DNA of 64,000 nt from Cristatella mucedo. Lineage: Eukaryota; Bryozoa; Phylactolaemata; Cristatellidae. The stretch's first letter is position 1. Each line of letters opens with the position of its first letter. The DNA is taken from NCBI GenBank assembly GCA_009760855.2, contig WPIO01000042.1, positions 1,200,501-1,264,500 of the forward strand. Direction: 5' to 3'. The notes below the pieces were generated by a model. The model saw only the letters and a list, made by a program, of their open reading frames with translations. It had not been told where the DNA came from and ran no database searches. Position numbers and translations under genes: made by a program. This document shows positions 10,736-23,589 of the stretch, piece by piece.

Positions 10736-11044
10736 AGATGAAAGACGTTAAAGTGGAGACAGGACGTCGACGAAGACGACACACTGCTCGATCACGTGCT
10801 CGATCACGATGAGCCAGCATAAGTAGAAAAGGAGCAGCAAAGCAACGGTCGTCGCCTTGGCAACAACTAAGGGATACAACTGAATTGCAGCCGTATTAGT
10901 CCTTTCTAGCTTGGCGGCAGCACTCAGTACAAGTAAATAATTGCCCCTTTCAAGAAATCGACAGAGATCAACATGGTCGATGAGGCTGGCACGGTTGGAG
11001 CCAGCCTTCATGACACTGGGCAGTGATAGCTCAGGTGGTGAGGT

Positions 11045-11538
11045 GCTTGCTCCTCCAGCCTATCTTTCAGATATACTACCCCATCAGGCAAAGCATCGTA
11101 CCACTCGCTTTTCGGAATCCAACAGTCTAGAAATACCTCGTACAAACCTTAAATCCTTTGGAGACCGTGCATTTAGCTTGTATGCTCCCACAGCCTGGAA
11201 CTCCCTCCCGACCTGCATCAGAACATCCCCTGACCTGACCACATTTAAAAGAAACTTAAAAACATACCTATTTAGGACAGCATTTAGTGGGTCCTTGTGA
11301 TTCGTCCTCGATGTGCTTATGCGTGCTGACACTGTTCATGCTGCCACTAACCACATTTGCATGCTGACCCAGTGCATGTAACCCCTAACCATGTTATTCA
11401 TTTTGTTTGTTTTTCAAGCATGATTTTACTTACTATTCTATTGCGTATCACTTTGCAGCAAATGTAAAGCGCCTAGAAAGAGATTAAGTTCTCTGAGGGC
11501 GCTTTATCAAGTGCAATATTATTATTATTATTATTATT
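11045..11538 (+). repeat. LINE-A copy, 3' end with (ATT)n tail
   Basis: C-terminal coding segment (YLSDILPHQAKHRTTRFSES, NLKSFGDRAFS, AWNSLPTCIRTSPDLTTF, LKTYLFRTAFSG) followed by the 3' UTR ending AAGTTCTCTGAGGGCGCTTT and an ATT tail. 5'-truncated. Little decayed. Confidence 0.9.
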
Positions 11539-11658
11539 CACGACCTACGGTCGTGAGCTCTAATCCTGTAGTGTTTATTTCCAACTGCAAGCAGCGGTGA
11601 TGGAGGACAAGGCTCTTCTACTGCTATGCAAATAAGGCTGTTAAATCAGCTAAGATGA
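11539..11658 (+). repeat. SINE fragment joined to the LINE-A tail
   Basis: Starts within the SINE hairpin (CACGACCTACGGTCGTG), keeps a decayed B box (CTCTAATCC) and the tail (GGCTCTTCTACTGCTATGCAA, GGCTGTTAAATCAGCTAA). It begins immediately after the ATT run, so one element inserted at the end of the other. Confidence 0.7.
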
Positions 11659-11659
11659 C

Positions 11660-12662
11660 CGAGTCACGCTCATGGAGTGTCTGCATTAGGTCTGATCTAG
11701 TAGGCCTGCAACTTGTAAAAGCAATCTGTGTCCATTCTTGACCAACTGTGAGCTAGCAAAAATTAACGGTGCCTCTCAAGCCTGCTTTTCAGGCCCCACT
11801 GTAGTGGCAGCCTATACCCAAGGTCCAACTGTAATAGAGGTCACGTATAAATATAACGAAGTCCGGTTTGCATACAGTTCAAACTATTGGTACATAAATG
11901 GCATTGAACATTTGGGCGTTGTGGCTGTTATAAAACTGCAAAAATTATATCATGGAGGCATTACTTTATAGAAGTCAATTTCTTTCTTAAATCTAAAGGC
12001 CGAATTAAACTCAAAGATCCAATCATCGTAGGAAAAGCAAACCACAGACTATACATGTATGGCTCACTCCTTTGAACCCTACACGAGTGCCACAAGGACT
12101 AGACAGAAAGAAAGCCATCCTTCACCAGTCCTTCCACAAGGAACACAAATTTCTCGAATACAAAGACCTGCCTGGTGGCCGTCAGCATTACAAACTGCAC
12201 AGGATTGACATATTCTTTCCGAAAGTACTGCCAGTACCGAGGTACACTCATCTAGCCTAAAGACATCCAGAAAGCTAGCAATGCTACTTCAAGCGGCGCA
12301 TGGAATGGCCGTGGGACATCAACCACAGCGCAGGTAGCTGTGAGGGCAGATTCACCAGCCACGGCCTGCTACACGACTGGACAAGAACAAGCACTGCGAA
12401 CCTAGGGAATGTGCGAAGGGGTGATTGAGAAAGGTTATTGCTGCACTAGTTATGCTGGAGTTCCCTTAGTAAAAGTTCCGAGATTAGTGTTTACAACCCT
12501 ATCTTATCTTTATTTACAAGAGAGCCACGGTAGAGGGAGCCGATGCATTGGCCGAAGGCTCTGATCATTCGGTATTGAGAGCCTTATCATACCGCCCTGT
12601 GTCGGGTATCCCTCGGCTCTCACTGGTGTGTGACATACTCAAACTTGGTGGTCATCAGGCCT
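11660..12662 (+). pseudogene. Unrecognised coding-like stretch, broken
   Basis: Two plus-strand pieces read like protein rather than noise: 11738-11971 (QGPTVIEVTYKYNEVRFAYS, NYWYINGIEHLG) and 12072-12260 (HKEHKFLEYKDLPGGRQHYK, IDIFFP). A third (MEWPWDINHSAG, GLLHDW) follows around 12300-12400 in another frame. They match neither LINE-A, LINE-B nor the Gypsy element that I can see. This could be a decayed host retrogene or part of another transposon. I assign no function. Confidence 0.25.
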
Positions 12663-15435
12663 ACTATTACTAGTGGCAGCCCAAGTTGATGATTATCTTT
12701 GGAACTCTCGCTCAATCAATCATCCCCTACTATCACCGAACCCTGCTCATCTGATGATATGTCGATTTCGTTCAATCTACAGTGTGTGCCCCTCTGCATC
12801 AAAAATCATCCGTGAATCGCTAGACCTCAAGAACCTTGACATAGATGCTATCAGATCGAAAATATCTTCTCTGTCCTCGCTTTACAAGCCACAATACGAC
12901 CTTTCATCATTGGTAGAATGCTACGACACAACACTTGCTGACGCGCTTAATAAGTTTGCACCACTGGCTAAGCGAAATGTGCACCCGGGCCCATACGGCC
13001 TATGGTTTACCACTGACAGAAAATCATCTAAGACTACTAAGTGCAAGCTTGAGAAAGCATAAAAAGGTCCGGATGAACTTCTATCGTCAGGCATACAAAG
13101 ACGGTTACAAACATACAAAGTGGGTTACATACAAAGTACTTTATGCCAATTCGATCCTAGAAAAGGCCAAGTCTAGCTTCCTCAACAACATCGTTGAATC
13201 ACAGATGCCCAATCAAGAAATGCTCATGTTACCTCTAACCATCTCCTTCACCACTGTTATGTGCGCCTGTTGCCTCTCGGCCGCTGAGGTATGCCCCGCC
13301 TGCTGCGGCGGGTGGTTGAACCACCACGCAGCCTTTGAAGTAAGCTTGTGGCCCACCGTAGATGCACTCCCTTATCTGTGGTGAGTCAGCCCTAGCTGGT
13401 ATATGTACTCAGCTGGGGAATGCAGAAGGAGAGTCTCGTTCACCACTCACGTTTGCCTGCTCGTGTCTTCGTGAGACTCCATAAGAACAGTCGCCGCCGG
13501 AGACACTGTCACATAGCACTGCTCCCAGGTTAGCTCCTTGCTAGTGATCTTTGTGGCTACTTAGCTAATTGCTGCCCTTGTTTTTGTCAGAAAGACAGGC
13601 AAGATCTGAGAGTCCATCCCTACGGTGGCAACATCCCCTCTGGTCTCCTGTCCCTCAATTACATTTACACAGGACTTGTGTCCATCGATTCCCTGCACTA
13701 CCGTGACGTCTACATTCTAGGAGGCCACGAATGACCTTATACTGTAATTTATCTCGCAATCAAAGGAGACTGCTAGTCCACGAGACTCTATTCCCTCTGT
13801 CCTACTTCGATGACGGTTAGATCTGCTGCAGCCATGCCTAACTGCCATAAAAATGCCTTTAGCTTCCGGTCATGTCACTGCGCCTTTCAAAAAGGCTGTT
13901 GTTAGGTCACAAATTAAGGAAGCACTAGACCAAAATAACTTGAACGCCCTCCCCGGGTCTCTCTTTTTCAATTCCTATCGAATACGCATGAACTAGTTGT
14001 GGAAGACCGATTGAATTCTTAAAAATTGAGACCTCAAACCTAACAAGTAAATTCCGGTCTGAGCTTACAGCTTATCACTCAGCAGAGTCAGCACTGCTTA
14101 GAATGCACAATGGCCTTCTTAGGAACGAAGATCTGGTTAAAATCTCTCTGGCTGTTCTGCTTCATCTTTCGGCAGCATTCGATACTATTGATCACACAGT
14201 CCTGCTTGAGCGTCTCGCATCACTGGCATGAGCATCACTGGCATGGCAATAGTTCAGGTCCTACGTCAGTGGGAGACTCCAGAATATTGATGTGAACAGA
14301 CAAAGACCATCCAGGGAACCACTTACGTTCGGGTAACTCAGGGCTCTGTGCTCGGTTCACTTCTTTTGACAGTTTATACTTTCACTCTTACCGATTAGAT
14401 TGCCAAGCACAATCTAGGTTTTCATCTCTACGCAGATGACACTAAGTTGTACCTTTGCGTTTTGATCCCTCCCAGCCCTCAAGCTTGTCGAATTCTCTAC
14501 AAAGTCTCGCTTGCATGTATCGATGGCATCCGTATATGGATGCCAGCAAATTTTCTTAAATTGAATGACGACAAAACCAAGCTATTAGTCATGACCAAAC
14601 CAAATGTGATTCACAAATTGGCAAACCGAGCGCTCAAAATAGGCTCCACCAGCATATTTCCTGTTGAATCTGCACGTAATCTAGGTGTCCCTATCCAAAG
14701 TGACCTTTGATTAGACGACCACACATAAGCTCCAAAGTCAAGTCAGCCATCTTTCAGATTCGTGACCTTGCTCAAATTTGGGCTAGCTTAGACTTGATAC
14801 GACATCGAAATTGGTCCATGCATTCGTGAAATTCTGTCTTGACTTATGTAACTCATTGCTTGTTGATCTACCAGCCTGTGCAATCAGACAGTTAGTCCAA
14901 AATTCTGCTGCTAGACTCGTCTGTCGTCAGCGTCTAAGTTGCCACATCATACCACTCTCCCCGATCTGTACTGACTCCCAATCATAAGTGTATAGACTTC
15001 AAGGTTCTGTTACCGACTTTTAGGTCTCGTCATTCTTTGGCTCCAGCCTACCTACCAAAACTAAGAATTGTTACGACCCTCTGTTCTGACTCGAATTGTT
15101 TAGCCATACCTCATACGAACCTCAAAACTTTTGAAACCATGTCGTTAGCTTGCATGCTCCCAAAGCCTGGAGCTCACTACCAACACAGGTCACAACGTCC
15201 CCTGACATGAGGACATTTACAAAGAAGCTAAAAACACACCTGTTTATAATAGCATTTAGTGGGGCTTTGTCATTCGTCCTTCGTGTGTGGATACCTGCTT
15301 ACACTGTGCCTGCTGCTTTCGGATGTTACCACCAAACATTTGGTAGTGCTTTCTAAACAGCATCTGTAAAGTGTGCAGTTCTCTGAGAGGGCTATAATAA
15401 TGTATTATTACTATTATTGTTATTATTATTTGTCC
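12663..15435 (+). mobile_element. LINE-A copy, long but decayed and interrupted
   Basis: 12663-13230 encodes the region between endonuclease and RT (SLDLKNLDIDAIRSKISSL, LVECYDTTLADALNKFAPL). After a foreign block (13230-13830) the RT follows in pieces: LSAAFDTIDHTVLLERL-like near 14165, YADDTKLYL near 14433 and LKLNDDKTKLLVMTK near 14555. Then come the post-RT region, a C-terminal LKTHLF segment at about 15225 and an (ATT)n tail at 15400-15435. Many stops and frameshifts make it a dead copy. Confidence 0.8.
13230..13830. repeat. Block inserted into the LINE-A copy
   Basis: LINE-A similarity stops near 13230 and resumes near 13830. The block is richer in GC and contains two small adjacent inverted repeats near 13292-13330 (CCCGCC/GGCGGG and GGTGGTT/AACCACC). 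It could be a solo LTR or a non-autonomous element. No clear target duplication was found by eye. Confidence 0.4.
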
Positions 15436-15515
15436 CTGATGAGAAGCACGTTTATCTATACCCACGGCCGTATATCATTGGGTGGTTGCTCCGGAGCAAA
15501 TACTAAAGGGGTGCT

Positions 15516-15549
<34 letters not shown>

Positions 15550-16550
15550 GGAAGGGTGTGACTGAGCTCCCATTAAAGATCCCACTCTACATCAGGCTGA
15601 CGACTCACATGGAATGCCAGGATGCCAATGGTTCGTGCTGAAGGCTACAGGAGGCCTGCTGAAGGGTCTTCAGCCCCTTGCCTCCTCCCCCCCTCCGGCT
15701 GTTGCTGTGAGTCTGTCTGAAAGACGGGTTGGGCTGCCTCTCGCCAAGCTCCAGCCGTCATGCAAAGACATTCACAACTGTCCATCGCTCAGCAGCCACA
15801 GCAGTCACTCCCGGAGAGTCGACGGCAGCCAAGAGAGACTCCAACAATGCAACTCTCGCCGGTTTTCTTGGCACAGGCACCTAACGAGTGCTGCTTCCCC
15901 TTGGCCCCTTTCCCCCTCGCCGTGGGAGAGGGCTGGCCTTCTGTAGCACCCATCCCACGGGCGGCTATCCGAGCTTTGGCGCGTGGGCTGCCAGGCTTTT
16001 AGACAATAGCTCTAGAGCCTTGCCGGGCTTTGTGCACTCGATTGCGTGTCCTCGGAGTATCTTTCCAGAGAGAACAGCAGCCGTGTTTCTTCTTTTTATC
16101 TCTCTCTAGCTAAGGAAAGCTTTTAAATGAGAGCCTTCCCGGTGAAACTTTTAGTCTCGATTACAAGTGTGGTGATCAATTTTGTAAAAAGGGGCGATCA
16201 CAATTTTAAAGTTGTTACAGAGGTGAGCCCCATTTTTAGGCAACTCTAAATGCATGCATGTGCCAGCATTCAGGCTCCTCAGTGCGGTATATCGAATTAT
16301 TTTCAGCATTTCGAACGACATTTCCAGGCAGATCGCCTTCGTACTCGGCGCTCTGCTTCAGGCCTTCCACGATGGACAGTAGTAAGTTAAGAAAGGGCAG
16401 ATTCGCAAGATAAGGCCTTGAACTTGTGTCACGCCAAAACACCAGCTTTACATAGACTTCAGCAGCCGAGCTTATGTCACACATCTTGCAACACAATCAG
16501 AAGAACCTGAAAAGCTAGGCAGAGAACTGAACTCTGCAGCTGGCATGCGA
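15436..16550. other. Unassigned stretch with (CAG)n
   Basis: Holds (CAG)n at 15518-15547 and CT-rich DNA to about 16110. A minus-strand segment 16240-16490 reads like an exon (EVYVKLVFWRDTSSRPYL, LLLSIVEGLKQSAEYEG), but I found no domain or certain splice sites. It could belong to the upstream part of the membrane-protein gene. Confidence 0.3.
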
Positions 16551-16725
16551 GGTGAGCCGTAATGGCTCACTGGGTAAGGCGATTGCTTTTCACGACCTCG
16601 GCCCCGAGGTCGTGGGTTCGAATCCTGTGGTGGGCGATCTTTTATCGCCGCTTGCCCCTTTAAGTGGTGGTGATAGCCTTTAAGGCTCTTCTGTCGCTAT
16701 ACAAAAAGAGGCTGTTTTTAAGCAG
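16551..16725 (+). repeat. tRNA-derived SINE, well preserved
   Basis: A box in TGGCTCACTGGGTAAGGCG, hairpin CACGACCTCGG/CCGAGGTCGTG at 591-601 and 604-614 of the 16-kb block, B box GGTTCGAATCC, body, and tail CTCTTCTGTCGCTATACAAA then AGAGGCTG. A run of related DNA continues for a few bases. 16726-17150 holds nothing recognisable. Confidence 0.9.
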
Positions 16726-17154
16726 ATGACAGACAGCAAGGGAAGCCGTCCTAGTGGTGGCTGCCTAAGTAGCTCTCCAGCATAATAAAATAAAATATAT
16801 CACAAGTAGTCACTGTAGGCTCCTCGACATCAAGCGGATTCTACTTTCAAACTTTCACAGCTCCTACTGAGACCTGAAAGAGTTAAGTCTAGTAATGAAA
16901 GACCTCACACTCTCACTTCCTTTTAACTAAAAGACTCGAGAAACTCTCAATAATTGCTACGATGAATCTTTGTTTGCTGTTGCAAAGCCGCCAGACACGT
17001 GGGAACATAAGCCAGCTCAACAACATGACCACGTGGTGTGCATCCTGCGACAAAAAGCCTTTCTAAAACCCGATATAAGTTAGTGACCATAGAATAAGAA
17101 ATGTCGGTATTTTTTTTCTTGTCAACGTTCTCTATTCCATTGGACTATAGTATC

Positions 17155-17332
17155 CGATGGGTCTTGGTGATTCGTCCTTTGTGTGCATGCACATGCTTGC
17201 ACTATGCATGCTACTTGCAGATGATACCATTAATCATTTGGTAATGCTTTACATACAGCATCTATAAAGTGCCTATAAAGTGATTCACTTCTCTGATGGT
17301 GCTATACAAGTGTTTTCTTATTATTATTAAAA
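17155..17332 (+). repeat. LINE-A 3' UTR fragment with tail
   Basis: Starts at GGGTCTTGGTGATTCGTCC and ends CAAGTGTTTTCTTATTATTATT. Non-coding terminal part only. Confidence 0.7.
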
Positions 17333-17636
17333 GGGGCTGCTACTTAGAAACATTGCACAAGCTGGACAAAATAGCAACGCTCTGCTTGGATAACTCTTAA
17401 TAATATATTGCGAGCAGTTTCAACCTTGATGGCAATGTTAATGCCATTTTTCAAGACCACTGAGCCCACAGTGGTTCTTTCTAGAAACAAGATTCCAACT
17501 GAACTCCTGACGACACAGGTGAAGGGCAAAATAGGCAGCCAAACTTATCGAATGCATTTGCTTCTCAAAGGCTCGGTAGGCCGGCGTGCGCAGCTTCGGG
17601 TGCAGATGGTCAGCAGAACTGTAATGTAATGTATCT

Positions 17637-18120
17637 CAGTCTGTAACTCCACAAAGTCGCAAAGACTATGTGGGTGTTACGCAGGAGATTTTTGTATAGC
17701 GCACTCACAGCCTAAGCAGATTTCGGTACGCATTCAGTAGCCAACAGACTTCGTCTCGCGCAACAAAGAGAAAGTGGTAAGCATAGCAGAGTCAGGAGAG
17801 CAGTTAAGTTAGTGAGTAGCATAGAAGGAACAGTTCAGGACCGCTGAAAAGGATGTGCCACAGTCGGTAGTAGGAGAGTGTTGTCGTTGCCTAAGAATTG
17901 TGGAAGCGAGTTCCACAGTCTAGGACCTGCAGAGCTAAAGCTTCTGTCGCCAACGGTCTTTAAGCGAAGGAATGGGACAGCTAATTTATTGTCCACGCAG
18001 GACCTGAGGGCGCGAACAGGCTGAAACTGATGCAGCAGTTCACCTAGGTACGAAGGAGCCAAGCCATGGCGGGCCTTGTGGGTCAGCCTAAGAACTTTGC
18101 TCTGTATAAGACAGCGTATG
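17637..18120 (-). repeat. LINE-B copy, 3' end
   Basis: On the minus strand it encodes PSYLGELLHQFQPVRALRSC, the FLRLKTVGDRSFSSAGPRLW segment and the 3' end, with an ATTAC-type tail at 17625-17640. 5'-truncated near 18110. The preceding 300 bases (17335-17636) carry a short exon-like minus-strand frame (VGILFLERTTVGSVVLKNG) of unknown meaning. Confidence 0.9.
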
Positions 18121-18645
18121 CATGCCGCCAGCGCGGTATAGTAAAAACCTCAGTCGCCGACGACCGATAGACAGCTCGTTGAGTAGACGATGCTCGGGCT
18201 GGCCGCCGCAGCGATGCCAAAGGATGCTACTGGCATGCCATCTAGAGAGAGAGATGGCTGCTCGGACAGAAAACGACGAAAGTACCAGCAGCGGGCTGCG
18301 TGTGGAGATTTCCTGCGGAACTTGGCAAGTGACACTGCCTGCGCTGAGTCAGAGACCGGGCAGCCATCGCACAACACTTAGCTGCTGGGCATTCTTTCGG
18401 CCACTTGACGCTCGGTGCATAGATTAACATTCATTTTTTGACAGTTGGCAGCAGCTTTATGATTAACAAGAATGTCAACTCGGCATTCGTATTAGCCTGC
18501 GTTCAAGGTTATCTCTCCTGCCCGGTTTCCAAGATCCAGCAAGCGAAGTCCACCTGTGGCATTCAAGCATTTTCAACCGAGCTTAGCTGCTGGAAGTGAC
18601 AGCGTCAGAGAACGACGTCTTCCTTTATTGCATATGTAAAGTGCC
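18121..18645. other. Unassigned stretch
   Basis: Frames of 60-100 codons overlap on both strands with no domain. No gene is supported. Confidence 0.35.
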
Positions 18646-18649
18646 GACA

Positions 18650-19440
<791 letters not shown>

Positions 19441-20074
19441 TTAAGTTCTCTGAGGGCAGCAGGTGAGGCCGCTGCAGCGTGAGTGCTCAGCAAACCGAGC
19501 CGAGTTTGCCGAGCTTCCGAGCATTCGAGTGCAGCCAGGCGACCTTGCACGAACCCACCCACCCACAAGGCTGCAGCTGGGGGGGGGGTGTGTGTGTGTG
19601 CAGCCAGCTTATAGAGCAGCTCATAGAGCAGGCACAAAAGCTCCACCGGCTGATGCCGAGAGAAAACAAATGATACAAAGAAGCATTCGGAAAAGGCATG
19701 ATCGGCATCAGCATGCAAGCGGCTCCTCGTGAATCTCAAACGGGTAGGGGCCGCCGTCGGAGTAGGGTAGGGGAGCCATCGCAGAGAGGGAGGGGGAGCC
19801 GGAAGGTCCTGACCCTGGCCCTGACCCTGGCAGCCAGCAGTGTCGATCGTGGGCGTCACGACGGTAAGCCAGCTCATGCTATCGGCCACGAGTTTGGACT
19901 AGTGCAGGCTTAGTTTAGCTGACCGGTAACGCACCAGCGCAAATGCAGTTGAACGGGAACCGAGGTTTGCATGTTATTTATGTTTACTAATACCGCTATC
20001 ATGGATTTAATGGATAGAAAATGTGCAAATAATTTTATACATGTCACTTTCCGAACCGACTGTAACAACACTAA
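19441..20074. other. Unassigned stretch after the AG array
   Basis: The first 20 bases are a LINE-A 3' remnant. The rest has a (GT)n run near 19588-19600 and a CCCTGA-type triplet run (TGACCCTGGCCCTGACCCTGG) at about 19810. No gene recognised. Confidence 0.35.
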
Positions 20075-20700
20075 TGATATTTTTATAGCGTCTTCAAAAA
20101 AACCAAACGTCTTTCTGGGCACTTTACATTAGCTGCAAAGGAAGCATATGGATGGCATCATTGACATTTCAACTACCATACCGTCGTGGGAGGTGGCATG
20201 CGCAGGGTCAACATGCAAATATGATTAGTGGCAGCATGCACAGTATCGCCACGCATAAGCACACAAAGGACACATTGCAAGGGCCCACCGAATGCAGTGA
20301 GGATTATACTTTTTCAGCTCCTTTTTAACTTTCATCGAGTCAGGGGATGTTATGACATCAGTGGGGAGTGGGTTCCACGCTTTGAGGGCATACAAACGAA
20401 AGGCTCGGTCTCAAAAGGATGTAAGGTTCGTTTGAGGTATAGCTAAGCGATTCAAGTCATATAAGCAGGCCTGTCCCGTTGGAGGAATAGTTCTTATACT
20501 TATAGATACATTGGCTGGAGCAGGAAAATGAATGGGCATAAAAGTGATCGACAATTGCCTTGAAGTCAATAGGCTGCTTGATTCGAAGGAAGTGAAGGTT
20601 GGCAAGAGGTGGTTTGATGTGACAACTTCGACAGTCACAACAGACAAGCCTTGCTGCATAGTTTTACACCAACTGTAAAAGTCTTATTGCACTAGATGCC
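20075..20700 (-). repeat. LINE-A copy, 3' part, decayed
   Basis: Minus-strand LINE-A 3' UTR and post-RT region (VCCDCRSCHIKPPLANLHFL-like segment, LNRLAIPQTNLTSF). No open frame survives beyond 82 codons. Confidence 0.75.
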
Positions 20701-20892
20701 TGCACTCCTGAAGGCCACAGATGGGGCACCGCTAGGACTAAGCACAAGAGTAATTTATCCACTGCTGTTTGACAAGTCGCAGGAGACGTCCAGTTCACAA
20801 TCCTCACACAAAACTTTGCTCCATCAGTTCGAGACTGTGAATGACTTCACGGATGAAAATTATCTATTTATCTTCATAAGGCCATAAAGGCA

Positions 20893-21320
20893 ATAATAAT
20901 GATAGTGATAATTATTATGTGATTACAGCACCCTCAGAGAAATCAATCTCGTATTAGCTTCCTTAATGCCGTGATGTCAGTCGGTAATGAGCTCCAGGCT
21001 GTGCGAGGAGCGTAGGAACTGAAGGATCGGTCTTCAAAGAATTCAAGGATTCAAGGCTATCTGGAAGATTAGCTCAGTCACAAGAGTCTGCCACTCTGTG
21101 GGTCGTACGAGTGGGAAGCACGGGATATTGTGGATATTTTGGATAGGTAGGTCGCCGGAGCAAGAGTGAGAGCACGACAAGGACCAAAAGTGAGTGACAC
21201 TTGACCTTGTAGAGGAGCAGCTTGATGTCAAGCCAGTGCAGATTGGTCCGACGTAGAACAAACTTCCGGATATCTTCACATAGTGCACACATTGTGCCTC
21301 GGTCGCAAGAACGAGGACTT
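20893..21320 (-). repeat. LINE-A related copy, diverged
   Basis: Begins with ATT repeats at 20893-20920 followed by the minus-strand 3' end (CACCCTCAGAGAAATCAATC) and pieces of the post-RT region, including a diverged LHWLDIKLLLYKVKCHSLL segment. Confidence 0.6.
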
Positions 21321-22520
21321 CAAGCAGGCATGCCACTTAGCAAACGAGGAAAGATCATTTGACGCGGGTGAGCAGATGGAGGAAGGAAGGAAGGTGTGAA
21401 ATGATGCAGGATCATGCAGCTGGCTGGAAACGAAGACGAGCCAACACCTGAAACAGCGGCCACCGGATAGACAGGGCCACAGTCCCCACGGCGATGTGGG
21501 GGAGCAGAGGACGAAAGACGCGAAGGAGTCTTGCAGGCCACTTGGTCGCCAGCAAAATTTCAGCTAAACTAAGCAGCATCAGCTTGGGATTGGCTAGGAT
21601 CAGGCTAGCTCTTCATTCAGGATTGGAGGCCGGCTCGGTTGCTTACAAGTCACCAGTGCTACCTCCAGGCCAGCACTGCTCAAAAAAGTGCCACCAGTGA
21701 ATTGATCCCACTCAATCAGTGATCGGAATTTACAATAGCTGCAGTAGGCCAGTAGAAAGTCTCGACGAGAGGCAGTTAAGCTGACAGGGCGGCAGTTTTT
21801 GCTGGCAACCTGTGGGCTTACGGATACGAACGGTAGGTGCACAATAGTCTCTGGATTTTGATGAAGAATCGACAATGCCAATCGAGGTCGGTAATGCTCG
21901 TGAAGGACAAAGTCATCGGGCATCTAGGAGACTAGAAATGAAAACCCCTGTGAGAACGCCTGAAGATCAAGACAAACTGACACTTGTGCCGCTTAGTCTC
22001 GATCCATGATGCTTTGCTACTGCTGCTGCTTCTTATCTGCCTTTGCTGCCTGTCTGCGTAGGCCACTCGTCTCCTGACGTCGCCACTCACAGCTCCATAC
22101 TCACAGCAACTCATGCAACTAGTGAGACTAGGCGTCGCTGAGGCAAGCAACGCGTCCACAGTACATGCAACCATTCATTTGCATGATTGTGCACAACGAA
22201 TGCACACTAAGGTTTAACATTTTGACACGATACAATTCTATACAGGCAATCAAGCAGCTGTCCAACTCACTCCAACAGTTAATGACTCCGGACAGATTCA
22301 AACTTAGGCCAAAAACCTATTAGTAGCACCGTAGCAAGCAAAGCTGCACATTCAAGATTTCAGAGAAAAGAAAGTGAGCTTACTAGTCAAGCTGTCCCCT
22401 CCATCAGCAGAACTCTGCAAAAGAAAAAGGGACAACTTGTGGACAAAGTGTCTAAGCTGCTGAAAAGTAGCTATTTAGGTTAACAGCAAGTAAATGCTAA
22501 CATGTTTCTTTATTTTGCAG
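21321..22520. other. Unassigned stretch containing source or copy of a 64-bp duplication
   Basis: Nothing recognised except 21718-21781, which is identical over 64 bases to 23390-23453 inside a LINE-B copy. Short frames only. Confidence 0.4.
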
Positions 22521-22527
22521 CCACGAA

Positions 22528-22534
22528 ATGACTC

Positions 22535-22582
<48 letters not shown>

Positions 22583-22687
22583 CCTCTCTCCCTATCCGTC
22601 TCTGTCTGCCTCCGTCTCTATATCTCTGCCTCTGTCTATTTGTCTATCTGTCTCTCTCTGTCTCTCTGTCTCTCTCTTTGTCTCTTC

Positions 22688-22764
<77 letters not shown>

Positions 22765-22770
22765 AGTCTG
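22528..22770. repeat. (CT)n-rich array
   Basis: TCTC repeats with CTGT and CCTC interruptions. The 'SLSL' frames across it are artefacts of the repeat. Confidence 0.95.
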
Positions 22771-22869
22771 TCACGGCCTGTATGTCTGTCTGTCGGTGTC
22801 TCTGTCTCTCTCAATCTCGTTCATTTGCAGACGAGATGCAGCTGTACTTGGATCCCTCGCTACTTACCT

Positions 22870-23585
22870 GCAAATGTAATGTATCTCCGTCTGTAACTCC
22901 ACAAAGTCATACAGACCATGTGGGTGTTACGCAGGAGAGTTTTGTATAGCGCACTCAAAGCCTAAGTGGCTTTCGGTACGCATTCGGTAGCCAACAGACT
23001 TCTTCTCACGCAACAAAGAGAAAGTGGGAAGCATAGCAGAGTCAGGAGAGCAGTTGAGGTAGTGAGTAGCATGGAAGTAGCAGCTGAGGACCGCCGAAAA
23101 GGATGAAACTATAGTCGGCAGTAGGAGAGTAGTTGTTGTTGCGTAAGAATTGTAGAAGCGAGTTCCACAGTCTAGGACCTGCAGAGCTAAAGCTTCTGTC
23201 GCCAACGGTCTTTAAGCAGAGGAATAGAACAGCTATTTTATTGTCCACACAGGACCTGAGGGCGCGAAGAGGCTGAAACTGAAGCAGCAGTTTGGCTAGA
23301 TATGAAGGAGCCTAGCCATGGCGGGCCTTGTGGGTCAGCGCAAGAACTTTGCTCTGTATCCGTTGCTCAACCGGCATCCATCCTAGCTTAGTGATCGGAA
23401 TTTACAATAGCTGCAGTAGGCCAGTAGAAAGTCTCGACGAGAGGCAGTTAAGCAAAGGAGACACGTGCTCAAACCTCTGGGACTTGAAGACTAGCCTTGC
23501 AGCCATATTCATAGTCAACTGCAGTGGCCAAATAGCTTTCTTTGGTAGCCCAGCCAAAAAGGGAATTACATATCACACTCTCTCA
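22870..23585 (-). repeat. LINE-B copy with an internal 64-bp foreign insert
   Basis: Minus-strand 3' half of LINE-B (LKTVGDRSFSSAGPRLWNSL and the segment KARHGxAPSYLAKLL). At 23390-23453 a 64-bp block replaces about 5 bases of the element (compare 10160-10185 of the intact copy) and is identical to 21718-21781. Confidence 0.88.
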
Positions 23586-23589
23586 ATGC

